NCBI GenBank assembly: GCA_905215445.1
Contig: CAJMPZ010000018.1
Location: forward strand, 1 to 37,398
Direction: 5' to 3'
DNA: 37,398 nucleotides
DNA from: an uncultured bacterium
Lineage (GTDB): Bacteria > Actinomycetota > Coriobacteriia > Coriobacteriales > Coriobacteriaceae
Shown one piece after another: positions 1 through 8,151 of the stretch. The notes below the pieces were generated by a model. It was not told the origin of the DNA. It was given only the letters and a program-made list of their open reading frames with translations, and made no database searches. Position numbers and translations under genes: made by a program. Numbering within the stretch: position 1 is the stretch's first letter; each line of letters opens with the position of its first letter.

Positions 1-51
1 TCCTCCCCAAAAACCAAATTGACTGACTGACTCCTTAGAAGTTTGAGCCCA

Positions 52-113
52 TTTTAGCTACCCCGACAGGCAACGCGAACGGTTTGGCCGAACAGCGGCA
101 GGGGTAGCTAAAA
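52..113. repeat. 13-bp perfect inverted repeat with 36-nt loop
   Basis: The arm at 52-64 (ttttagctacccc) is the exact reverse complement of 101-113. The 36-nt loop shows no strong secondary structure. No coding frame with a ribosome site lies in 1-251, so this is an intergenic element: either the terminator of a gene left of the window or a member of the local extragenic palindrome population. There is no clear T-run directly after the right arm. Confidence 0.6.
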
Positions 114-114
114 C

Positions 115-198
115 AGCCCCGTCCCAAAAAGACTACTCCCGGTGTGGGGCCGAACCGGCATCCGAAAGTAGTCAAAAAAGCCCCGTCCCAAAAAGACT
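115..198. repeat. 20-nt direct repeat with GTCCC core (two copies)
   Basis: agccccgtcccaaaaagact occurs at 115-134 and again, identically, at 179-198. Its core ccccgtcccaaa recurs as the reverse complement (tttgggacgggg) at 31397-31408, after the surface-protein gene. It belongs with the GGGAC-core intergenic repeats found across this window. Confidence 0.7.
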
Positions 199-210
199 GG
201 GTATTGGGCG

Positions 211-238
211 TTGACAGTTGGCGAGCCGTAGGTAAAAT
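211..238 (+). promoter_or_regulatory. promoter of tRNA-Ala
   Basis: A consensus -35 TTGACA (211-216), 16-bp spacer and -10 TAAAAT (233-238) lie just upstream of the tRNA, placing the start of transcription near 245. Confidence 0.75.
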
Positions 239-251
239 ATCGACTTGTCCT

Positions 252-324
252 GGGGACGTAGCTCAGTTGGGAGAGCGCTGCCGTCGCATGGCAGAGGCCG
301 AGGGTTCGACTCCCTTCGTCTCCA
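252..324 (+). tRNA. tRNA-Ala(CGC)
   Basis: Full cloverleaf: acceptor 252-258 (GGGGACG) pairs with 317-323 (CGTCTCC, one G-U), the D-arm has GCTC..GAGC, the anticodon stem CTGCC/GGCAG encloses loop GTCGCAT giving anticodon CGC (alanine, codon GCG), and the T-arm has GGGTTCGACTCCC. The discriminator is A324. CCA is not encoded (CCC follows), so it must be added after transcription. Confidence 0.95.
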
Positions 325-339
325 CCCTTGGATTTGATA

Positions 340-370
340 AGCCGCTGACATTGTGTCGGCGGCTTTTTTT
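340..370 (+). terminator. terminator of tRNA-Ala
   Basis: Eleven-bp hairpin agccgctgaca / tgtcggcggct with loop ttg and one G-U pair, followed by a run of seven T (364-370). It ends only about 20 nt before the start codon of the next gene, so that gene probably depends on readthrough or on a promoter inside this short gap. Confidence 0.85.
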
Positions 371-388
371 AAAAGAAAGGGCTGTACC

Positions 389-829
389 ATGGCCAAGCTT
401 GAGTCCCAACCACTGTCTGCCGAGGAACGCGCCGAGTTGGAAGAGCTCCGCGCCGAGAAAGCTCGTCGCGAGGCCCAGGAAGAGGCACGCCGCGAGCGTG
501 AGGAGCTGGCCGCCCTGCGTGCCGAGCGCGAGAAGGCCGAGGAGGCCGCCGCGAACGTCGCCCCCGCGCCCAAGCCCGCCGCCGCGAAGCCCGCGCCCAC
601 CGCACCTAAACCTCAGCCTAAAAAGGTCGCTCGTTCCAAGTCCGTCGAGCCCAAGCCGAGCCGTGACGAGATGACCTTTGCCCAGCGCATGGTTACCTCC
701 AAGGAGCCTACGGGCGAGAACGAGATCCCTGGCATGGCGCCGGCTCAAAAAATCATCATTGTCCTTGCCCTCATCGCGTTTGTCATCTTTATGGGCTACA
801 CGATCCTGACCAGCATGGGCCTGCTCTAG
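389..829 (+). CDS. small coiled-coil protein with C-terminal membrane anchor
   Basis: A 146-residue protein of unknown function. The ATG at 389 is chosen because AGAAAGG lies 8 nt upstream; an in-frame ATG at 353 lies inside the tRNA terminator and lacks a ribosome site. Residues about 9-54 are a charged Glu/Arg/Ala heptad-like stretch, a likely coiled coil; 55-90 are Ala/Pro/Lys-rich and disordered; 119-142 (KIIIVLALIAFVIFMGY) form a single hydrophobic helix near the C-terminus. No signal peptide is seen, so it is probably a tail-anchored inner-membrane protein with a cytosolic coiled coil. It lies between a tRNA gene and pncB, which says nothing about function. No enzymatic motif is visible. 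Confidence 0.75.
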   Translation: MAKLESQPLSAEERAELEELRAEKARREAQEEARREREELAALRAEREKAEEAAANVAPAPKPAAAKPAPTAPKPQPKKVARSKSVEPKPSRDEMTFAQRMVTSKEPTGENEIPGMAPAQKIIIVLALIAFVIFMGYTILTSMGLL

Positions 830-913
830 CCCATTCGCGCTGGGTGCCATGCCCGAACACTCTGCCCTTTTCCAACCCTCAACCTCTGCACAACGCATCC
901 GAAAGGTCGCCCC

Positions 914-2419
914 ATGGCTTTGACCGACATCTCGCATCCCACCGACATTGCAATGCTCACCGATCTGTACGAGCTCACTATGGCCCAGGGCCTGTGGGAG
1001 AGCGGCAAGGCCAATGAGCAGGGTTGTTTTACCGCGTTTTACCGCGACCATCCCTTTGGCAGCGCCTATGCCGTCATGTGCGGCACCGCCGAGCTGCCCG
1101 AGCTGGTCGAGAACCTGCGCTTTACGCCCGAGGATATCGACTACCTCGCCTCACTCCAGGCCCCGGCCGGCGGTGCGATGTTCAAGCCTGCATTCCTCGA
1201 CTACCTGCGCGATTTTCGTGCACATGTAAACATCGACGCCGTCCCCGAGGGCGAGCTCGTCTTTCCGCGCGAACCCATGGTTCGCGTCACCGGTCCCGCG
1301 CTGGAGTGCCAGCTGCTCGAAACGGCGCTGCTCAACATCGTCGGCTTCCAGACGCTTGTCGCCACCAAGACGGCGCGCGTGGTGCTGGCGGCGGACGGCC
1401 GTCCCGTTGCCGAGTTTGGCCTGCGCCGCGCCCAGGGTCCCGATGGCGGGCTGGCCGTCGCGCGCGCGAGCTACGTTGCCGGCTGCTCCTCTACGTCCAA
1501 TGTGCTCGCCGGCCGCCGCTACGGTATTCCCGTCTTTGGCACGCATGCGCACAGCTGGGTCATGAGCTTCGACTCCGAGCTCGAGGCCTTCCGCGCCTTT
1601 GCCAAGTCGAGCCCCAAGAATTGCACGCTGCTCATCGACACCTACGACGTACGCGAGGGTTGCGAGCATGCCATTACGGTTGCCAAGGAGATGGAAGCGG
1701 TGGGCGAGCGCCTGTCGGCCATTCGCATCGACTCCGGCGACCTCGCCAAGCTCTCCAAGTATGTGCGCGGCCGTTTTGATGCCGAGGGCCTGTCCTATGT
1801 GGGGATCTCGGTTTCTAACGATTTGGATGAGTACACGATTCAGTCGCTGCTCGACCAGGGCGCGCCTATCGATAGCTTTGGCGTGGGCACCAAGCTCGCG
1901 ACCTGCTACGACCAGCCGGCGCTGGGCGGCGTGTACAAGCTCGCCGCCCGCCGTGCGAGTGAGACGGACCCGTGGACGCCGGTGGTCAAGCTCTCCGAGC
2001 AGCCCTACAAGCGCACGATCCCGGGTGTGCAACGCGTGCGCCGTTATTACGACGGCTTTGGCGGCCCGGTCTGCGACATGATCTACGACGAGGACCATCT
2101 GGCGGGGGAGGGCGCCGCGCGCGGCAATACCCTCGTGGCCGTGAATGATGCCGCTCTGGTGACCGACGTGTCCGAACTTGAGTATCGCGAGCTGCTGGTG
2201 CCGATCGTGCGCGATGGCAGTGCGGTGGCTCCGCGTGAGAGCATCCAGGACGCGCGCGAGCGTTGCGCCTGGGCACTTGACCATCTGGACGCAGCTTTCA
2301 AGCGCTTCCTGTACCCGCAGGCCTATGTGGTGGGCATGGAGCAGGGCCTGGCTCAGGTGCGCGACGAGCTCGTGCGCAAGAACATGGCTGCGGCTTCGGC
2401 CTTCCCCTGGGCTCACTAA
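914..2419 (+). CDS. pncB: nicotinate phosphoribosyltransferase
   Basis: Converts nicotinate, PRPP and ATP to nicotinate mononucleotide in the Preiss-Handler NAD salvage route (cytosolic). The 501-residue length is in the normal range. Family signatures visible: N-terminal LTDLYELTMAQ (15-25), FGLRRAQGPDGG (168-179), GTHAHSWV (209-216; the family's phosphorylated histidine lies in this stretch), RIDSGDL (271-277) and FGVGTKL (322-328). The ATG at 914 is preceded by GAAAGG at a suitable distance. proB follows after 79 bp on the same strand with no clear terminator between, so the two may be co-transcribed although the pathways are unrelated. Confidence 0.95.
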   Translation: MALTDISHPTDIAMLTDLYELTMAQGLWESGKANEQGCFTAFYRDHPFGSAYAVMCGTAELPELVENLRFTPEDIDYLASLQAPAGGAMFKPAFLDYLRDFRAHVNIDAVPEGELVFPREPMVRVTGPALECQLLETALLNIVGFQTLVATKTARVVLAADGRPVAEFGLRRAQGPDGGLAVARASYVAGCSSTSNVLAGRRYGIPVFGTHAHSWVMSFDSELEAFRAFAKSSPKNCTLLIDTYDVREGCEHAITVAKEMEAVGERLSAIRIDSGDLAKLSKYVRGRFDAEGLSYVGISVSNDLDEYTIQSLLDQGAPIDSFGVGTKLATCYDQPALGGVYKLAARRASETDPWTPVVKLSEQPYKRTIPGVQRVRRYYDGFGGPVCDMIYDEDHLAGEGAARGNTLVAVNDAALVTDVSELEYRELLVPIVRDGSAVAPRESIQDARERCAWALDHLDAAFKRFLYPQAYVVGMEQGLAQVRDELVRKNMAAASAFPWAH

Positions 2420-2498
2420 TTCCTTGGGCGGTAGGGGCGAGTCACGCTTCCCTGGCCGCCGGCTCGGCCGTTCGCTGAACAGTTGATTGGTTTGACGT

Positions 2499-3626
2499 AT
2501 GACGACTTCTTATAAAACGATGGTGGTAAAGATCGGTTCGTCCACGGTGGTGGGCGCCGACGGCAAGGTCAACCGCGCCTTTATCGGCGGGCTTGCCGAC
2601 CAGGCCGCAGCGCTGCGCGAGCTTGGCTGGCGCCTGGTCGTGGTGAGCTCGGGTGCCATTGCCTGCGGCTATCCCGTGCTGGGCTTCGACCGTAAGCCGG
2701 TCGGCGACCTGCCGAGCCTGCAGGCCTGCGCCTCGGCCGGTCAGTGCATCATCTCGTCGGCCTACGACGAGGAGTTCCATGCGCGCGACCTGCTCACCTC
2801 GCTCGTGCTGCTCACGCGTCACGACACGGCGCGCCGCACGTCCTACCTGCACGCGCGCGACGCCCTGCTTCGCCTTGTGGAGCTTGGCGTGGTGCCGGTC
2901 GTCAACGAGAACGATACCGTCACCGTCGATGAGATCAAGTTTGGCGACAACGACACGCTGGCGGCGCTTGTGAGCTGCCTGGTTTCTGCCGATCTGTGCG
3001 TGACGCTCTCGGACATCGATGGCCTCTACACCGCCAATCCGCACGAGGATCCCACGGCCGAGTTCGTCCCGGTCGTGCATAAGATCGACGCCAAGATCAT
3101 CGCCTCGGCGGGCGATTCTTCCACATCGGTGGGCACGGGCGGCATGATCACCAAGATCCGCGCGAGCCGCATTCTCATGACGGCGGGCATTCAGAGCGTG
3201 ATTTGCTCGGGCGAGGAGCCCGATGCGCTCGTGCGTCTGGCCCGCGGCGAGAGCGTGGGTACGCTGTTCGATCCGCCGGCGGAGCGCCTGGACATTGCGC
3301 CGCGCAAGCTGTGGATTGCACTGGGCGACAAGGCGCACGGCTCGGTGACGGTCGATGACGGCGCCGCGAAGGCGCTGGTCAGCCGCGGTTCGTCGCTGCT
3401 CGCGGTGGGTATTCGCGAGGTCGATGGCCAGTTTGCCGAGGGCGATGTGCTCGACGTGTGCGACCCGAGCGGCATGGTTGTCGCCCGTGGTATCGCCGAG
3501 GCCGATTCGGACGTGCTGGAGCTTGCCGCCGGCCGCCGCCAGGACCAGATTGCCAGCAACCGCCTGCTCGCAGACCTGGCCGAGAAGCCCGCGATCCATA
3601 GGGACAACTTGATAGTGTTTGCATAA
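2499..3626 (+). CDS. proB: glutamate 5-kinase
   Basis: Phosphorylates glutamate to gamma-glutamyl phosphate, the first and feedback-controlled step of proline synthesis. The 375 residues match the family (about 367). Amino-acid-kinase domain: KIGSST (11-16), SGAIACG (51-57), VNEND (135-139), FGDND (148-152), SDIDGLYT and GTGGM (212-216). A PUA domain follows at about 275-355. No good Shine-Dalgarno is visible before the ATG at 2499, but the conserved N-terminus fits this start. Its partner proA is 1.6 kb downstream, split off by an opposite-strand peptidase gene, instead of forming the usual proBA operon. Confidence 0.95.
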   Translation: MTTSYKTMVVKIGSSTVVGADGKVNRAFIGGLADQAAALRELGWRLVVVSSGAIACGYPVLGFDRKPVGDLPSLQACASAGQCIISSAYDEEFHARDLLTSLVLLTRHDTARRTSYLHARDALLRLVELGVVPVVNENDTVTVDEIKFGDNDTLAALVSCLVSADLCVTLSDIDGLYTANPHEDPTAEFVPVVHKIDAKIIASAGDSSTSVGTGGMITKIRASRILMTAGIQSVICSGEEPDALVRLARGESVGTLFDPPAERLDIAPRKLWIALGDKAHGSVTVDDGAAKALVSRGSSLLAVGIREVDGQFAEGDVLDVCDPSGMVVARGIAEADSDVLELAAGRRQDQIASNRLLADLAEKPAIHRDNLIVFA

Positions 3627-3627
3627 A

Positions 3628-3676
3628 GAGAGGCAGCGCTGCGGCTCGTTTTGCCAGCAGTGCTGCCTCTCCTTTT
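3628..3676 (+). terminator. terminator of proB
   Basis: Long hairpin starting 2 nt after the proB stop: gagaggcagc/gctgcctctc plus an inner gctgc/gcagt stem, about 15 bp in total with one G-U, followed by cttttcc. It shows that proB transcription normally ends before the pip and proA genes. Confidence 0.8.
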
Positions 3677-3725
3677 CCGGCACTTGGGGACGTTCCTTAT
3701 GTGCCGGCACTTTGGGACACTCCTT
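3677..3725. repeat. tandem 22-nt GGGAC-core repeat
   Basis: Two units, 3677-3698 and 3704-3725, match at 19 of 22 positions. Both start ccggcactt, carry a GGGAC core and end in tcctt. The reverse complement resembles 10576-10620 (shared 11-mer aggagtgtccc, then a second ACGTCC half). The element sits between proB and the convergent pip gene and touches the last codons of neither. Confidence 0.75.
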
Positions 3726-3727
3726 TG

Positions 3728-5146
3728 CTAGAAGATCTGGCGCAGGTCTCCGCGGTTGAGGGCTTCGTCGAAGAGGTGCTTGAACACCACGCTGCCGTGC
3801 AAGCCGTCGTGCTCGAACTCGTTGGTCACCCAGGCATGCGAGTTGCCCACGCGGCTGAGCGTATCGAGCTGCATGCCCGAGTCCACGTACATGTCATCGA
3901 AGTACACCGCGGCCTGCAGGGGCACCTCGTTGCACGCCAGGCGCTGCGGGTCGTAGATCTTGTCCCAGCTGGTGTCTTCCATCAGCAGGTCCATGGCGGG
4001 CTTGAAGGGCTTGAGCTCGGGCATCTGCTCGAACATCCACGGGAACATGGCCTCGCCGGTAAACATGAGCGGTCGCGTGAGCGTGTCGAACTCGGCACGA
4101 TGGGCCTTCTCTTCTGCCGCGGCCCAGCGAATGGGCATGGTGTCGCCGTCGGCGTAGATGAACTCCTGAAGCGTCCAGTACAGCGGATTCGTGCGCGTGT
4201 TGGTGCGCTCGAAGGCGCGCATCAAAAAGCTGTCGGATACCGAGGCGCCGCAGGCCAGCGTGCCGTCGCCGTCAACAAAAGCATGATCGATAATCCAATG
4301 CATGCGCTCAAAGCTCGGCTTCATGCCAAAGTCGCTGCCCATGAGCTGTAGGCGCTCGACCGTCATTGGCGAGCCGTCGGGCAGTACGGGCTTCTGAGCC
4401 TCGAGCGCATCGGCCAGGGCTGCCACGCGCTCGACATCGGCGGGGTAACGGTCGTAATACTGCTGCGTCTTGGCGGCCATGCGCGGGAAGGTGTGCGCGT
4501 AGACCTCGCTGGCGCTCGCCGGCACGTGCGGAATGCCGCCGCAGGTAAAGCTTGCCGCCACGCCCTCGGGGAAGAGCGACAGATAGCTCAACGTCAAAAA
4601 GCCGCCGTAGCTCTGCCCGAGTGTGACCCAGGGCTTGCCGCCAAAGCCCACCAGGCGCAGGTACTCAAAATCGCGCACGATGGAGCTGACGAGGTGACGC
4701 TTGAGGAAGTCCGCCTGCGAGCGGGCCGCATCGGAGCCTGCCGCCTCGGCGCGCTCGCCCAGTGCGGCAATCGTGCGCCCGTCTACACAGCTGCTGCGCC
4801 CGGTACCGCGCTGGTCGGGCAGCACGACGCGGAAATGCTTGACGGCCTCTTCGATCCAGCCATCGCTTGTGGGCGACAGCGGACGCGGGCTCTCGCCACC
4901 GGGGCCACCCTGCAAAAAGAGAAGGAGCGGCAGGTCGTCGTTGATGCGGTCGGGTGCGCAAACCACACGGTAGAAGAGCTTGATGCTCTCGGGCGCGCCG
5001 GCGATGGGTGTCGGTATAGCGCCGCGGCGCATGGTGCTGCCGACGGCCAGGAGCATCGGCTCCAGGCCGCGCCAGTCGAGGGGGACGTCGATGCTGTGGT
5101 CCTCGACATACAGGCCGGGGACGTGGTACGAAGTGATGAGGGCCAT
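3728..5146 (-). CDS. proline iminopeptidase-like alpha/beta hydrolase (S33)
   Basis: Serine peptidase of the prolyl aminopeptidase type, expected to release N-terminal proline or another residue from small peptides in the cytosol. 472 residues, starting at ATG 5146, which has GGAAGA 6 nt upstream; an upstream in-frame ATG at 5227 lacks this. Motifs: oxyanion-loop QGGPGG (79-84, in place of HGGPG), DQRGTGRS (111-118) and nucleophile elbow GQSYGG with Ser179. A C-terminal EHDG probably holds the catalytic His, and an upstream FDD the Asp; these two are assignments by position only. It lies between proB and proA on the opposite strand. Substrate preference is inferred from family and cannot be proven here. 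Confidence 0.85.
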   Translation of the reverse strand: MALITSYHVPGLYVEDHSIDVPLDWRGLEPMLLAVGSTMRRGAIPTPIAGAPESIKLFYRVVCAPDRINDDLPLLLFLQGGPGGESPRPLSPTSDGWIEEAVKHFRVVLPDQRGTGRSSCVDGRTIAALGERAEAAGSDAARSQADFLKRHLVSSIVRDFEYLRLVGFGGKPWVTLGQSYGGFLTLSYLSLFPEGVAASFTCGGIPHVPASASEVYAHTFPRMAAKTQQYYDRYPADVERVAALADALEAQKPVLPDGSPMTVERLQLMGSDFGMKPSFERMHWIIDHAFVDGDGTLACGASVSDSFLMRAFERTNTRTNPLYWTLQEFIYADGDTMPIRWAAAEEKAHRAEFDTLTRPLMFTGEAMFPWMFEQMPELKPFKPAMDLLMEDTSWDKIYDPQRLACNEVPLQAAVYFDDMYVDSGMQLDTLSRVGNSHAWVTNEFEHDGLHGSVVFKHLFDEALNRGDLRQIF

Positions 5147-5258
5147 GTGAGTCTTCCGTTCGTTGCGGTGTTTCGGGTTGACCAATTCTACCGCCGCGGG
5201 CGAGGCCATGCGCAAATCGGCTACCATGGTTGCAAACTTCTAGGAGAAAGGGCCGCCC

Positions 5259-6545
5259 ATGTCGGTCGATATAGCCACGTATGTCCACGATCTTGCCGTT
5301 GCCGCTAAGGCAGCGTCGGCCTCGCTTGCCACGGCGAGCGACGAGCAGCGCCAGGAGGCCGTGCGCGCCATGGCCGCAGCACTGCGCAACGGTGTCGACT
5401 CCATCGTCGCCGCCAACGAGCTCGATATGTCCGCCGCGCGCGATGCGGGGACCTCGGCGGGGCTCCTCGACCGTCTGCTGCTGACGCCCGAGCGCGTCGA
5501 GGGTATGGCCGCCGGCCTGGAGAAGCTCGCCGAGCTGCCCGATCCTGTCGGCCGCGTGCTCGACCACCGCGTGCTCGCAAGCGGCGTGGACCTCACCCGC
5601 GTGAGCGTGCCGTTGGGCCTGGTCGCCATGGTGTACGAGGCGCGCCCCAACGTGACGGCCGACGCCGCGGGCATCTGCATCCGCACCGGCAACGCCTGCA
5701 TTCTGCGCGGCGGCTCGCTGGCCTATCACTCGTGTGCCATGATTTCTGAGCTGCTGGCCGATGCGCTCGAGACCAAGGGCTTCCCGCGCGAGGCTATCTC
5801 GATGATCGAGTCCACCGACCGCGAGGCCACTGGCGAGCTCATGAAGCTCCGCGGTATTGTCGACGTACTCATTCCGCGCGGCGGTGCAGGCCTGATCCAG
5901 CGCTGCGTGCGCGAGTCGCTTGTGCCGGTGATCGAGACGGGCACGGGCAACTGTCATATCTACGTGCATGAGTCCGCCGACTTTGATAAGGCGCTCAACA
6001 TTATCGTTAATGCCAAGACCCAGCGTGTAGGCGTGTGCAATGCCGCCGAGTCGCTGCTGGTCGACCATGCTGTGGCCAATGTGTTTTTGCCTGCGGTCGT
6101 TGCCGTGCTGCACGACCACGGCGTGCTCATTCACGGCGACGAGGCCACGTGCGCCGCATGCGCCGACGCCGGGCTTGCCGAGGGCGATGACTACGTTGCC
6201 GCGACTGAGGAGGACTGGGGTCGCGAGTATCTGGCGCTCGAGATGAGCGTGAAGGTCGTGGCGAACGAGGACGAGGCCATCGCGCACATCAACCGCTACG
6301 GCACGATGCACTCCGAGGCCATCGTTGCAGAGGACACGGATGCTTGCGAGCGCTTCCTGGACGAGGTCGATGCCTCGGCCGTGTATGCCAACGCCAGCAC
6401 GCGCTTTACCGACGGCGGCGAGTTTGGCCTGGGCGCCGAGATTGGCATCTCGACCCAAAAGCTCCACGCCCGCGGCCCCTTTGCCGCCGAGGCCCTCACC
6501 ACCTACAAATACAAGCTCCGAGGCACCGGCCAGGTCCGCCCCTAA
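5259..6545 (+). CDS. proA: gamma-glutamyl phosphate reductase
   Basis: Reduces gamma-glutamyl phosphate with NADPH to glutamate semialdehyde, the second step of proline synthesis. 428 residues, close to the family norm. Aldehyde-dehydrogenase-like fold: ARPNVT (128-133), GTGNCHIY (228-235) and the catalytic Cys260 in RVGVCNAAES; near the C-terminus TRFTDGGEFGLGAEIGIS. The ATG at 5259 follows AGGAGAAAGG. It is divergent from the pip gene, with 112 bp between their starts that must hold both promoters. proB is upstream but cut off by a terminator. Confidence 0.95.
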   Translation: MSVDIATYVHDLAVAAKAASASLATASDEQRQEAVRAMAAALRNGVDSIVAANELDMSAARDAGTSAGLLDRLLLTPERVEGMAAGLEKLAELPDPVGRVLDHRVLASGVDLTRVSVPLGLVAMVYEARPNVTADAAGICIRTGNACILRGGSLAYHSCAMISELLADALETKGFPREAISMIESTDREATGELMKLRGIVDVLIPRGGAGLIQRCVRESLVPVIETGTGNCHIYVHESADFDKALNIIVNAKTQRVGVCNAAESLLVDHAVANVFLPAVVAVLHDHGVLIHGDEATCAACADAGLAEGDDYVAATEEDWGREYLALEMSVKVVANEDEAIAHINRYGTMHSEAIVAEDTDACERFLDEVDASAVYANASTRFTDGGEFGLGAEIGISTQKLHARGPFAAEALTTYKYKLRGTGQVRP

Positions 6546-6559
6546 ACCCCTCGTAAACG

Positions 6560-6600
6560 AAAACCGCCACAAAGGTGCCTGTCCCCTTTGTGGCGGTTTT
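6560..6600. terminator. bidirectional terminator hairpin with GTCCC loop (copy 1)
   Basis: Perfect 16-bp stem (6560-6575 with 6585-6600) ending in tttt on both strands, loop tgcctgtcc. It lies between convergent proA and the HD gene and can end both transcripts. It is nearly identical to 7270-7310. Confidence 0.9.
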
Positions 6601-6615
6601 AGGTGGCGTGGGCGG

Positions 6616-7215
6616 TTAGGCCTGGAAGGTATCGCGGTCGGGGGCGAAGGACTGCATGGCCGCTATGGTGCGGTCAAAGAGCTCGGGGAGCTCCCAGCCC
6701 AACATCTCGGCGCCCTGCGAAATCACGTCGCGCGAGCAGCCGGCGGCAAAGCGCTTGTCCTTGAACTTCTTCTTGAGCGACTTGGTCGTAAAGTCCATAA
6801 CGCTCTTGCTCGGGCGCATGATGACTGCAGCGCCGATCAGGCCGGTGAGCTCATCGCAGGCAAACAGGATCTTTTCCATCTGCAGCTCGGGTTTGGGCAG
6901 CGAGGTGTTGAAGTCCGACGTGTGCGTCTGGATGGCGCGAATGAGCTCGGGAGACGCACCTTCGCCCTCAAGAATCTCGGCAGCATAGATGGTGTGGTTC
7001 ATGGGGTCGTCCTCATGCTCCTCCCAATCCAGGTCGTGCAGCAGACCGACGATGCCCCAAAACTCCTCGTTCTCGGGGTCGAACTCGCGCGCAAAGTAGC
7101 GCATAGTGCCCTCGACCGTCTCGCCATGGGTGATGTGGAACGGGTCCTTGTTGTGTTCGTTGAGCAGTTCGAACGCGCGGTCGCGGGTGATTCCGGCGGT
7201 AAGCGGCTCTGCCAT
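6616..7215 (-). CDS. HD-domain phosphohydrolase-like protein
   Basis: A 199-residue protein of the HD superfamily, metal-dependent phosphohydrolases acting on nucleotides or phosphoesters. Metal-binding pattern visible: His30 (in HITHGE), His60-Asp61 (LLHDLDWE) and Asp121 (FACDELTG), in the right order and spacing. The substrate is unknown; similar proteins are annotated only as HD or HDIG-domain proteins. No membrane segment or signal. It follows carD on the same strand, with a terminator hairpin between them, so it probably has its own promoter in 7216-7269. Confidence 0.85.
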   Translation of the reverse strand: MAEPLTAGITRDRAFELLNEHNKDPFHITHGETVEGTMRYFAREFDPENEEFWGIVGLLHDLDWEEHEDDPMNHTIYAAEILEGEGASPELIRAIQTHTSDFNTSLPKPELQMEKILFACDELTGLIGAAVIMRPSKSVMDFTTKSLKKKFKDKRFAAGCSRDVISQGAEMLGWELPELFDRTIAAMQSFAPDRDTFQA

Positions 7216-7269
7216 AAGAGACTCCTTGTGCTCGTGGGTATCGATAAGAATGAATACTACTAGAACAAG

Positions 7270-7310
7270 AAAACCACCACAAAGGTGCCTGTTCCCTTTG
7301 TGGTGGTTTT
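7270..7310 (-). terminator. terminator hairpin (copy 2) after carD
   Basis: Perfect 16-bp stem (7270-7285 with 7295-7310), loop tgcctgttc. It differs from the hairpin at 6560-6600 only by a compensated pair in the stem (cc-g-cc to cc-a-cc on one arm, matched on the other) and one loop base. The T-rich side on the minus strand suits termination of carD. Confidence 0.85.
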
Positions 7311-7323
7311 TGGCGCGGATGGG

Positions 7324-7809
7324 TTAGTTGAGGGCGGCTCGGGCTAGGCGAGCTTCGGCGTCCTCCTCGGTGACGCCCAAGGCCACGGCGAACTCCTCGA
7401 TGGAGCGGCGCTTGGCCTCCTTGAGTACGCGCATGTAGTAGGAGCTGGGCTTTTTATCGGCTTCCTCGGCCTGGCGAATGCGGTGCATCATGGTCTTTGC
7501 CACGCGGACTGTCTCGGGCGCGCCCAGCTTGAGCTGCTGCTTAAAGTGTGTCTCTTCAAGCGAGCTGTTGCGCTCGGTAAAGGTGTCGCACTCCAGCTCG
7601 TCATAGTGGCTCAGCAGATGCTCGGCATCTTGCTGAGAGATGGCGGCATGCAGACGGTCGGCCTGCGCCACGGGGTACATAAGGATCGTCTGCGCATGCC
7701 CCTGCTTGGCCTCGAGCAACAACATGGGCTGCGGCGTGTCGTCCCTAAAACCGACGACGGTGCAGACTCCCTGACCCGGATGAATGACGTGTTGACCGAT
7801 TGAGAACAT
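7324..7809 (-). CDS. CarD-family transcriptional regulator
   Basis: 161 residues. CarD/CdnL proteins bind the RNA polymerase beta lobe and stabilise open promoter complexes. The N-terminal RNAP-interaction domain is visible (FSIGQHVIHPGQGVCTVVGF, residues 2-21), with the typical hydrophobic strands to about 60; the remainder is helical with many charged residues, as in the DNA-contacting C-terminal domain. The start has a strong ribosome site (GGAGG, 6 nt). An ATACG/CGTAT dyad at 7824-7839 lies in the leader. Divergent from argS across a 342-bp region. Confidence 0.9.
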   Translation of the reverse strand: MFSIGQHVIHPGQGVCTVVGFRDDTPQPMLLLEAKQGHAQTILMYPVAQADRLHAAISQQDAEHLLSHYDELECDTFTERNSSLEETHFKQQLKLGAPETVRVAKTMMHRIRQAEEADKKPSSYYMRVLKEAKRRSIEEFAVALGVTEEDAEARLARAALN

Positions 7810-8151
7810 GCTACCTCCAACTTATACGAATTTACGTATGTCTAGAATAACACGCTGACGTGCGCAAATCCTCGCTTTATGCAGGAAAAGCACACAACTC
7901 CGATAGGTAAGAGTATTCGATAAAAGACACGGCTCGTTCACACCTTTATGCATTTTCAACGCGTGCATAATCTGCAGGCAGACCGGCATCTTTGAGTGAG
8001 TCCATACAAGCTGTAGTCAATTTTGTGCATATGCAATTTCGATTGGCTTTACCCTGCGACAGTGCCCGTCGCTTGTGATAGAGTGCTACAAACTCTGGCT
8101 TTTGCCCTACGAGCGACCAAGAGCTCGGGGGCTTTAACACAAGGAGGATCT
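7810..8151. promoter_or_regulatory. carD-argS divergent regulatory region with TTATGCA dyads
   Basis: No gene is seen here. Related sites occur: ttatgca (7946-7952) and tgcataa (7964-7970) form a 7-11-7 inverted repeat, tgcatatgca (8026-8035) is a perfect 10-bp palindrome, and tttatgca occurs once more near 7877. Such clustering looks like operator sites for one regulator; which one is unknown. The sites do not match a standard ArgR box. Confidence 0.45.
8056..8084 (+). promoter_or_regulatory. possible argS promoter
   Basis: GCGACA (8056-8061), 17-bp spacer, TAGAGT (8079-8084). Each box matches consensus at 4 of 6 positions. It would give a leader of about 60 nt before the argS start. Confidence 0.4.

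Noticed and set aside
353..388. Earlier ATG for the small coiled-coil protein
   Set aside because: It lies in the stem and T-run of the tRNA-Ala terminator and has no ribosome site. ATG 389 is better supported.
3701..4351. Plus-strand open frame opposite pip
   Set aside because: It overlaps the pip 3' half completely; the minus-strand reading has catalytic motifs and this one has none.
4665..6572. Open frame of 635 codons antisense to proA and out of frame in pip
   Set aside because: It covers two well-supported genes in a shadow frame, with no recognisable domain.
8085..8151. T-box leader before argS
   Set aside because: Too short, and no T-box consensus or antiterminator pair is visible.
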